Assembly (NCBI RefSeq): GCF_004114425.1
Contig: NZ_RDQF01000002.1
Location: 62,001-126,000 of the forward strand
From: Bradyrhizobium vignae
GTDB lineage: Bacteria; Pseudomonadota; Alphaproteobacteria; Rhizobiales; Xanthobacteraceae
Length of the DNA stretch: 64,000 nucleotides
Direction: 5' to 3'
Position numbers and translations under genes: made by a program. This document shows, piece by piece, positions 58,364 to 64,000 of this stretch. The notes beneath the pieces were generated by a model. It ran no database searches and was not told the origin of the DNA. It worked only from the letters and a program-made list of their open reading frames with translations. The first letter of the stretch is position 1; every line of letters begins with the position of its first letter.

Positions 58364-58651
58364 TCAAAGACCTTCGAAGCGCAATATTCGTGAGTCGGCC
58401 GCGGCGTGGCGGTACTTGACGAGCTCTCGATACTCTGGGCTATTCCAGAAACGCTCTGCGGCCTCCCGGTCAGAAAACTCGAGGAGGACTAGACGCTCGC
58501 CATTCGCTTTGCCTTCGAGAGTTACTGGGGCATCGTCGACTGCAAGAACCCGGCCGCCAAACTTGGCGAACACGGCGGGAAAGCCCGACGTGTACTTCTC
58601 ATAGAGCTCAGGGTCTGAGAATCTGACTTCGCCAAGGATATAGGTAGCCAT
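58364..58651 (-). CDS. DUF1330 protein A
   Basis: A 95-residue dimeric alpha-beta-barrel protein of the DUF1330 family: MATYILGEVRFSDPELYEKY, FGGRVLAVDDAPVTLEG, RLVLLEFSDREAAERFWNSP and a final YRHAAADSRILRF. The fold is shared with EthD and ABM-type enzymes, but no activity is assigned to DUF1330. The ATG follows GAGAGG. Site 4 of the operator family is about 150 bp upstream. A second DUF1330 gene at 59889 shares the FWNSPEY/FWNSPDY motif. Confidence 0.9.
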   Translation of the reverse strand: MATYILGEVRFSDPELYEKYTSGFPAVFAKFGGRVLAVDDAPVTLEGKANGERLVLLEFSDREAAERFWNSPEYRELVKYRHAAADSRILRFEGL

Positions 58652-58803
58652 GCGATGATGCCTCTCAAACTTGTACGCGAATAAAGAGTGAGTTCGGTCA
58701 GCAAGCGATGCTATCGCCGACGTCCGATGCGATCAACATCCGGCAGTCCCCCGCCTCCAGCTAAAGTGAGGCGCTTGCTGACATGCCGCAGGTACCTTTA
58801 ACA

Positions 58804-58825
58804 ACACTTGTTATGTGAAAAGCAA
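58804..58825. promoter_or_regulatory. Operator-like inverted repeat, site 4
   Basis: Arms ACTTGTT (58804-58810) and AGCAAGT (58819-58825), 8-bp spacer, matching the five-site consensus at all positions. It lies 153 bp upstream of DUF1330 protein A and 172 bp from the end of the IclR remnant. Confidence 0.65.
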
Positions 58826-58996
58826 GTCCTATTTTAACCGGACCTCAAGATTGCACGACTGACGTGTCCGTCGGAATATTTGGCCTGTGCGTCGCGGGCG
58901 ACGTGCAGCGCCCGCTGCGCTCCGACCCCGCTGCGACGGCCAGGACAGCAATCAAGGCGACAACTGGCGTCGGGGGCCGTTCAGACTTGTTCATCA

Positions 58997-59344
58997 TCAG
59001 TGGAACATCCGCACGGTTGTCGGTTGATAACCTCGCCCTTGGGTCAGGAAGCGCCGCAGCTTGTCACGATCGGATACGAAGCCAATGCATATTTCTGCTC
59101 TTGCGGCAGGTAGATCAATTGACCGATCCGCGGTGAAGGTGAACGTGAGGCGAGAGACCGTCGATCGAGGAAGGCCACAGCGGTCGGCGAATTCCCGATT
59201 GCCCAGGCGCATGCTTGGACGCTCAAAGCAGCGCAGGATGTCGAAAGCGCGCGATATGACTTGGATCACCTGCGCGCTTTCAATAGCGGCCGCAGTCCCC
59301 TCTTGCGTCATCAGCTTCTCAGATCGGCGTCCCATCGCTTGCAT
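58997..59344 (-). pseudogene. IclR-family regulator, N-terminal remnant with frameshift
   Basis: The first part, VISRAFDILRCFERPSMRLG then FADRCGLPRSTVSRLTFT, is the winged HTH of an IclR regulator. The continuation, IGQLIYLPQEQKYALAS, is in another frame (within 59044-59226). The effector domain is gone. It may once have controlled this cluster, but it cannot do so now unless the DNA-binding part alone is made. Confidence 0.65.
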
Positions 59345-59424
59345 CCCACAAAACCAAGTCCTGGTTGCAGAACGGTGAACAAATGCCTCGCTGCCGACCT
59401 GCGAGGAAGCGATTCAGCTTGTCG

Positions 59425-59617
59425 TCAGCCGGCTGCGCACGACGCCTCCGAGGAGCTCATGATGTGCTCGCGCCCCGCTTCTTGCGCAACCTTCAATTCT
59501 GACACCGCGGTGAGGTGCGCGGCGGCAGGCGACGCCGAGGATGTGGACGTCGTTCTTGACCGCCCGGCGCGCCACCTCCTCCGCGGTGGCGAACAGCGGC
59601 CCGTCGGATGGGTTCAT
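59425..59617 (-). pseudogene. Methylmalonyl-CoA mutase-type B12-binding domain remnant
   Basis: The minus strand gives GPLFATAEEVARRAVKNDVH and ILGV, matching the B12-binding domain of acyl-CoA mutases (TPEEAARQAVENDVHVVGVSS). After a frameshift it continues SPAAAHLTAVSELKVAQEAG and REHIM, then stops at 59425. The His of the cobalamin loop is outside the fragment. Confidence 0.6.
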
Positions 59618-59700
59618 CTCAGCCTCTTATAAACTCTTCGTCGAAAGCTGCGAACTTCGTCCCCTCGGCGAGCTTGCCAGATCGACCCGACGGCTTCTCT

Positions 59701-59790
59701 CTAGTTAAACTCCACAATCAGCGCGTCCACCGCCAGCGTGGCGCCGGCACTGGCGTGGACCTTCTTCACGATGCCGCGATGTACCATCAT
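59701..59790 (-). pseudogene. Acetyl/propionyl-CoA carboxylase alpha, biotin-carrier tail (copy 2)
   Basis: The minus strand gives HRGIVKKVHASAGATLAVDA and LIVEFN before a stop, the usual end of an alpha subunit after the biotin Lys motif. It has no upstream part. It ends 6 bp from operator-like site 5. It resembles, but is not identical to, the tail at 50262. Confidence 0.55.
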
Positions 59791-59795
59791 TTAGC

Positions 59796-59817
59796 GCTTG
59801 CTTATTGACTAGCAAGT
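59796..59817. promoter_or_regulatory. Operator-like inverted repeat, site 5
   Basis: Arms GCTTGCT (59796-59802) and AGCAAGT (59811-59817), 8-bp spacer; only the first base departs from the consensus. A TTGACT, which could be a -35 element, lies at 59805-59810 inside the site. It is 72 bp upstream of DUF1330 protein B. Confidence 0.7.
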
Positions 59818-59888
59818 GATACCCTGCACGTACTCTTGCTCGGGTGCAGTTCGTTCGTGCCCGGCTCGTCAGCGTAAAGAGGTTTGCA

Positions 59889-60176
59889 ATGCCGGCCTAC
59901 TTCATCGTTCAAAGCACAATCACGGACGAAGCGCAGTACCAGAAATATGTGCAGTCCGTTGTGCCGCTTATAACCAAATTTGGCGGAAAACTTGGAGCTA
60001 GAGGGGCGAAGGTGGAAGTGTTGGAAGGCCAACATGACCAGCGCCAGGTCGTCATGTTTGAGTTTCCAGACATAAAGGCCATCGAAGGGTTCTGGAATTC
60101 GCCGGACTATGTTCCTATTAAGAAGCTGCGCCAAGGCATAGCCACCATGAACATCTGGGCGTTTCCGGGCGTCTAG
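59889..60176 (+). CDS. DUF1330 protein B
   Basis: A 95-residue DUF1330 protein: MPAYFIVQSTITDEAQYQKY, FGGKLGARGAKVEVLEG, RQVVMFEFPDIKAIEGFWNS and LRQGIATMNIWAF. It is a diverged paralogue of protein A. The ATG follows AGAGG. The region upstream contains site 5, giving a promoter arrangement like that of protein A. Its partner and role are unknown; small barrels of this type often act as isomerases or bind small ligands. Confidence 0.9.
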   Translation: MPAYFIVQSTITDEAQYQKYVQSVVPLITKFGGKLGARGAKVEVLEGQHDQRQVVMFEFPDIKAIEGFWNSPDYVPIKKLRQGIATMNIWAFPGV

Positions 60177-60638
60177 ACGGCTGAGCGATGCATATGAGGG
60201 TCTACCACTCGTGTGGTCCGTCCTTAAAGTTCCTCGCAGCTGCCGCTCAATGGGCCCGTCAGAGTTTGATCAGGGCGGTGCGAGATCGGCTCGAGGAAGC
60301 GCCATCGGAATGAGACCATCTGGATCCTTGTCCCTGCCATCAGGGTCACAGTGTTAATGACTACTGATCGGAGGGTAAGGGCCGCCTATCTAGCACTTTT
60401 CCGGGCGCTGATCTTGTGGCTGAACCGCGCCCGGGAATTATTGAGTGCACGGCCTTGCGCTCGGTCTCCGACTAGGGCGTGTACTCTTAAAGACCGAGAT
60501 GCCAGAGCGTATCCCGCTTTTTTGGGCAAACGCTCATAAACTCAGCCGGCCGGAAAAAGTGGCTCGCTGCATCATCTTGGAGTGGCGCCTCCGGCCGACA
60601 GCGCCAATCGTACTCACCGCCCAGTAGAGGAGCGCGCT
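60177..60638. other. Non-coding stretch
   Basis: About 460 bp with no supported gene, repeat or clear hairpin. Confidence 0.45.
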
Positions 60639-60953
60639 ATGTCCTGGAAATCGAAGGCGAGTTGTTACCCCGTGGAGGGTGAAGGGTCTATGGAGACCCC
60701 GGCGGAATTTGTACGCTCCTATGGTGCCATCGTGGACGCGCTCACAGCGACAATCCTTAATGCAGAGGCCGGGATAAACTGGCTAAGAGTTCAACCGCCA
60801 GATCTGGAACAAGTCCGGCGAGTTCTCAATGGCATTGCCGACGACGGTATGCGAGTGGGCGAAATCGTCGTTCGACTTCGAGCGTCCATGAAACGGTTCC
60901 CCAGAGCGGATAACGCCGTTGATCCTGGAGCTGATATCTCCGACGTGGCCTGA
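60639..60953 (+). CDS. Stand-alone kinase dimerization-like protein lacking the phospho-His
   Basis: A 104-residue protein. Residues 30-80 (ALTATILNAEAGINWLRVQP, DLEQVRRVLNGIADDGMRVG, EIVVRLRASMKR) match the dimerization helices of NodV/FixL-like kinases (QPLTAIVANAEAGLRWL...). The His that starts that helix in real kinases is not present; the aligned residues read GAIVDAL. No ATPase domain follows. The ATG has GAGGAG at a good distance, so it may still be made. It could be a remnant or a decoy for a kinase. Confidence 0.55.
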   Translation: MSWKSKASCYPVEGEGSMETPAEFVRSYGAIVDALTATILNAEAGINWLRVQPPDLEQVRRVLNGIADDGMRVGEIVVRLRASMKRFPRADNAVDPGADISDVA

Positions 60954-61020
60954 GCGACCCTCCACAAAGCGGACATCAAGCGCGCGCTTATCCGCAGCGT
61001 CCCGACTATGAATACATGCC

Positions 61021-61230
61021 CTAACGTTCGTTGAACCGCGGCGGGATTCCGCCCCCGTACAATGCGTTGCCGAAGATGACGGCGTCGATCCCCTCCGGCG
61101 CGATGCCGGTGTCGGCCAGCACGGCCCGAATTGGCGCCGCGCCAAGTTCGTCGACCTCTACCGTCTTGAACGCGCCGCCCCGAGGCGCGACCGCCGTCCG
61201 GCGTGCGGCGACGAGATAGGCGGCGCTCAT
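61021..61230 (-). pseudogene. Thiolase N-terminal fragment (copy 2)
   Basis: The fragment is the first 69 residues of a thiolase: AAYLVAARRTAVAPRGGAFK, VDELGAAPIRAVLADTGI and IDAVIFGNALYGGGIP, then a stop. The catalytic Cys region comes later in the family and is absent. It starts 4 bp inside the end of the AMP-ligase fragment (ATGA), an intact coupling that shows the two were one operon. Confidence 0.6.
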
Positions 61231-61676
61231 CGCAGCACTTCGCAGGCGTCGGATTCCCAGAGCCGGCGCAGTGCATGGAAATCGGTCTTGCCGGAGGAGG
61301 TCATCGGCCAGTGCGGTGGCACGGCAAACCGGCGCGGGATCTTGTAGAGCGGCGGGCTCAGGCGGGCATGCCTAATCAGATCGGAAGACGCTATGCACCC
61401 ACCCGGACCCGGCCTCAGCAAAGCCACCAGCCGCTCGCCCCAACGTTCGTCGACGGCGCCAAGAACCCCGCCTCGGCTAGGCGATACTCCCTCGAGTACA
61501 CGCTCGATCTCCTCGCGATGGGCGTTCTTGCCGGCCGTGATGATCATGCGGCTGGCGCGGCCGGCGGCCTGCAGGAAGCCACGCTCGTCGAGCATGGCAA
61601 TCACCGCCAACACGCCCGCCAGAAGTCGCCAGTCGCCGACCGGCACACGGTGCAACCAGGTCGGTGGCGCGGTCAT
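61227..61676 (-). pseudogene. Chimera: BioN-like start fused to an acyl-CoA ligase C-terminus
   Basis: The frame starts MTAPPTWLHRVPVGDWRLLA and continues with a hydrophobic GVLAVIAML, like the N-terminus of ECF transporter T components (BioN/CbiQ, ...SWLHRLPAG...). Then it becomes LDERGFLQAAGRASRMIITA, GKNAHREEIERVLEG and SSGKTDFHALRRL, the C-terminal domain of an AMP-dependent ligase with the catalytic Lys in SSGKTD. A deletion between bioN and the ligase gene seems to have joined them. It overlaps the BioM remnant by 4 bp. Confidence 0.55.
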
Positions 61677-62335
61677 CCTGACGTCAGGGAGTCCCCTGCC
61701 CCAACGATCGTTGCATGGGCCCGGTAGGCAGGCAGCACTTCGGCGGGCCGGCCATCGAGGCGGATGTAGCCCTGATCCAGCCAGATGATGCGATCGAATT
61801 CCGCGAGCAGCTCGAAATCATGACTAGCCATCACCGCCCGCTCCGGAAGCGCCATGATCCTGCGGTATGTCGGCAAGTCCAGACAGGAGAACGGCTCGTC
61901 CATCAGCAGAAATGACGGCTCCGTTGCGAGCAGTGCCAGAACGCAGACCAGCTGCTTCTGGCCGCCGGACTGCTCGTTGACGTTGCGTTCCGCACATTGA
62001 GTGCAGCCGTGCCGCTCCAGCAGTGCCGCGCCCGTTGGCGTGCCTGCAGCGCCGTAGTCCCCGCTCCGCAGGTCCAAAAGCGACCTCCTCGACAACCGTG
62101 GGGAAGATGAGCTGGTGGTGGTCGGGATTCTGAAACAGAAAGCCGACCCTGGCTGGAAGGTCCTTGCGATCCCGCACCGTATCGAGGCCCACCACCTCGA
62201 CGCGACCGCGTGTTGGCAGGAGCAACCCGTTCACGAACCGCAACATCGTGCCCTTGCCTGAACCATTGTCCCAATCAGGCCGATCTGGCGCTCAGCTCGG
62301 GAATGGCAAGAACCTGAGGTCCGCAGCCCGAAACT
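61673..62335 (-). pseudogene. ECF-type ABC ATPase (BioM-like), frameshifted
   Basis: Pieces of one ATPase lie in several frames. Near the 5' end ERQIGLIG leads into a P-loop read in a shifted frame as DNGSGKGT (around 62260). One frame has MLRFVNGLLLPTRGRVEVVG and RVGFLFQNPDHHQLIFPTVV, and another SGGQKQLVCVLALLA, LLMDEPFSCLDLP and VMASHDFELLAEFDRIIWL. At least two shifts are needed. BioM energises biotin import with BioN and BioY. Its stop overlaps the BioN-like start (ATGA), as in a bioMN operon. Confidence 0.7.
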
Positions 62336-62440
62336 GTTCGAAGATGACCCTTCAGCCGCCCCACGGAGGTGAGGACGGCTTGCCGGAGCGCTTCGCGTCG
62401 GAGCAGCATCAATCAAGACGATTCTTTCGCCCCAGTCGCG

Positions 62441-63289
62441 CTACGGAGTTGGCTGAAGTACGACGTTGTCGATTAGCCGCGTCGACCCGACATAGGCCGC
62501 CACGCACAGTGCCGCGGGGCGATGCAGCGGACTTGCGGCGGGCTTGAGCGTGTCGCCGTCAACAAGCTCAAGGTACTGCAGACTATCGACCGTTTCCAAA
62601 TGCCTCCGGGCGATTGCAATCAGCAGGTCCACGTTCCGCTCTCCCAAGCCGAACTCCTCTGCTGCGGCGAAGAGCCCACGACTGATGGCGAGGGCTTGCC
62701 TCCGGTCTTCCTCGCTGAGATACCGGTTGCGGCTGCTCATTGCGAGACGGTCCCATTCCCGAACGGTCGGCACGACAACGATCTCGATCGGCAGATTCAG
62801 ATCAATGGTCATGCGACGCACGACCGCACACTGCTGAAAATCCTTTTGCCCGAAGAACGCTACGTCCGGCTGCACCATGTTGAACAGCTTGCTTACGACC
62901 GTCGCGACCCCGCGAAAATGTCCCGGCCTGAACGCGCCGCAAAGCGGTTTCGCGAGTTCGCCCGGTTCGACGAAGGTCTCGAATTGAGCAGGATAAATTT
63001 CCTCTGCGCCCGGAGCGAAGATGATCGCAACGCCCGCATCGCGGCAAAGTTTTTCATCGCGCGCGAAGTCGCGTGGATAGGTGCTGAGATCCTCGTTTGG
63101 CCCGAACTGAGTGGGGTTGACGAAGATGCTAACCACGGTGAAGTCGCATTGCGCCCGGCTGGCCTCGATCAGCGCCAGGTGGCCGTCGTGCAAATAGCCC
63201 ATTGTCGGTACAAATCCGACACGCTTATCTGCTCTGCGAGCCGCCGCGAGAACGCCGCGAAGCTCGGCGACAGTCGTGATTGTCTTCAT
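62441..63289 (-). CDS. panC: Pantoate-beta-alanine ligase
   Basis: A 282-residue PanC. The ATP motif is VPTMGYLHDGHLALI with the HxGH-type pair, followed by SIFVNPTQFGPNEDLSTYPR, FRGVATVVSKLFNMVQPDV, FGQKDFQQCAVVRRM and the second signature AMSSRNRYLS. It makes pantothenate from pantoate and beta-alanine. The start overlaps the panB stop by 4 bp (ATGA), so panB-panC is a coupled operon. All key parts are intact, unlike the fragments to its left. Confidence 0.95.
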   Translation of the reverse strand: MKTITTVAELRGVLAAARRADKRVGFVPTMGYLHDGHLALIEASRAQCDFTVVSIFVNPTQFGPNEDLSTYPRDFARDEKLCRDAGVAIIFAPGAEEIYPAQFETFVEPGELAKPLCGAFRPGHFRGVATVVSKLFNMVQPDVAFFGQKDFQQCAVVRRMTIDLNLPIEIVVVPTVREWDRLAMSSRNRYLSEEDRRQALAISRGLFAAAEEFGLGERNVDLLIAIARRHLETVDSLQYLELVDGDTLKPAASPLHRPAALCVAAYVGSTRLIDNVVLQPTP

Positions 63290-64000
63290 TGTTGCGCTTC
63301 ACATCGGGTTGGGTTTGAAGGCGTCCAGTTTGCGATCGTCTCACCGATGCCTTCGGGAAGCCGATAAGACTCCTGCGGTGCCGGAAAGGCACCGTCACGG
63401 ACATCGGCAACCCAACGCGACAGCGCCTCCTGCAACACGCGAAAGCCGTCGGCGTAGGTGCGAACGAATTTTGGGACATGGCCTTCGATCAAGCCAAGCA
63501 CGTCGTGGAACACCAACACTTGCCCCGAACAGCCAGGACCTGCGCCAATCCCGATGGTAGGTATGGTCAGCGTTTCTGTCGCTCGCGCAGCGAGCTCGGC
63601 CGGAATGCCTTCCAGGACCAGAGCGAAACAGCCGGCCTCCTGCAAACGATGGGCGTCGTCGAGCAGACGCACGGCGTCATCGGCCTTGCGGCCCTGCACC
63701 TTGAATCCACCCATCGCATTGACGCTCTGCGGGGTCAGGCCGAGATGACCCATCACCGGGATCTCGCACTGGACCAGGGCACGTATCATTTCGACGCGTT
63801 TGAATCCGCCCTCGAGCTTTACGGCGTCGGCGCCACGCTGCAAAAAGCCTCCGGCGTTGCGGATCGTGTCCTCCGGGCTGAGGTGAAAGCTCAGAAATGG
63901 CATATCGGCCACGAGCATGGCGCGAGGTTTCACACGCGCAACCGCTTCAAGATGGTGATTCATCATCGCGATGCTGACCGGCAGCGTATTGTCGAATCCG
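63286..64000 (-). CDS. panB: 3-methyl-2-oxobutanoate hydroxymethyltransferase (5' part off window)
   Basis: The C-terminal about 237 residues of PanB are visible; the frame is open to base 64000 (reading GFDNTLPVSIAMMNHHLEAV near the edge). Motifs are LVADMPFLSFHLSPEDTIRN, GADAVKLEGG, MGHLGLTPQSVN, GGFKVQGR and TIGIGAGPGCSGQVLVFHD, including the Mg and ketopantoate sites. It transfers a hydroxymethyl group to 2-oxoisovalerate, the step before pantoate reduction. The panC gene overlaps its end. Confidence 0.95.
   Translation of the reverse strand, partial: GFDNTLPVSIAMMNHHLEAVARVKPRAMLVADMPFLSFHLSPEDTIRNAGGFLQRGADAVKLEGGFKRVEMIRALVQCEIPVMGHLGLTPQSVNAMGGFKVQGRKADDAVRLLDDAHRLQEAGCFALVLEGIPAELAARATETLTIPTIGIGAGPGCSGQVLVFHDVLGLIEGHVPKFVRTYADGFRVLQEALSRWVADVRDGAFPAPQESYRLPEGIGETIANWTPSNPTRCEAQQ

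Noticed and set aside
58700..58790. A sixth operator site (GCTTGCT followed by GCAGGTA)
   Set aside because: The right arm differs at several of seven bases from the consensus.
58864..59136. A plus-strand protein of about 90 residues
   Set aside because: It mirrors the IclR remnant, which has recognisable family motifs on the minus strand.
48750..59817. FNR/FixK2 boxes as an explanation for the five inverted repeats
   Set aside because: FixK-type boxes have TTG-N8-CAA; these sites have TTG-N12-CAA, so the geometry is wrong.

Overview
The window looks like a piece of a Bradyrhizobium-type alphaproteobacterial chromosome. The evidence is high GC, dense operons of acyl-CoA and amidohydrolase genes, LemA/TPM and CobW-type proteins, and several families of palindromic intergenic repeats of the kind scattered through Bradyrhizobium genomes. 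The genus is an inference from gene content and repeats.

Positions 1-42,900 are mostly intact. In order they hold: a membrane-anchored coiled-coil protein (partial); a TPM/TPM/LemA group; a crotonase with two acyl-CoA dehydrogenases; an orphan CoxL-like molybdenum hydroxylase; an HtrA protease; a DapA-family lyase; a VOC protein; a protease-like protein without catalytic residues coupled to a small LuxR regulator; a two-component system beside a Gly/His/Met-rich exported protein; Tex; cyanuric acid hydrolase with an amidase; a double-hotdog thioesterase; PoxB; DgoA/DgoK; a luciferase-type monooxygenase with its flavin reductase; a sigma-54 activator; a single-chain acyl-CoA carboxylase with its acyl-CoA synthetase; a GFA protein; a CobW GTPase; a D-aminoacylase-type enzyme; and an alpha/beta hydrolase.

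From about 43 kb the sequence changes character. A broken beta-helix/secreted-protein gene and a NERD-helicase precede a degenerate 3' end of tRNA-Glu and a tyrosine integrase, which I read as one end of a genomic island. To the right lie intact catabolic genes: a branched-chain-type ABC binding protein, an AMACR-like CoA transferase, an SDR, an iron alcohol dehydrogenase, a Bug-type binding protein, a large acyl-CoA dehydrogenase and two DUF1330 proteins. Between them are many gene fragments (M24 peptidase, Zn-ADH, two biotin-carrier tails, APH-type phosphotransferase, two thiolases, IclR, B12 mutase domain, AMP ligase, BioM/BioN). The window ends with panC and a partial panB.

The strongest unexplained signal is a set of five near-identical inverted repeats, A[CT]TTG[CT]T-N8-A[AG]CAA[AG]T, found at 48750, 51733, 57832, 58804 and 59796. 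Each lies 60-180 bp upstream of an intact island gene, and I noticed none elsewhere in the window. This looks like the operator set of one undescribed regulon joining uptake, oxidation and the DUF1330 genes. No complete regulator for it is visible here.
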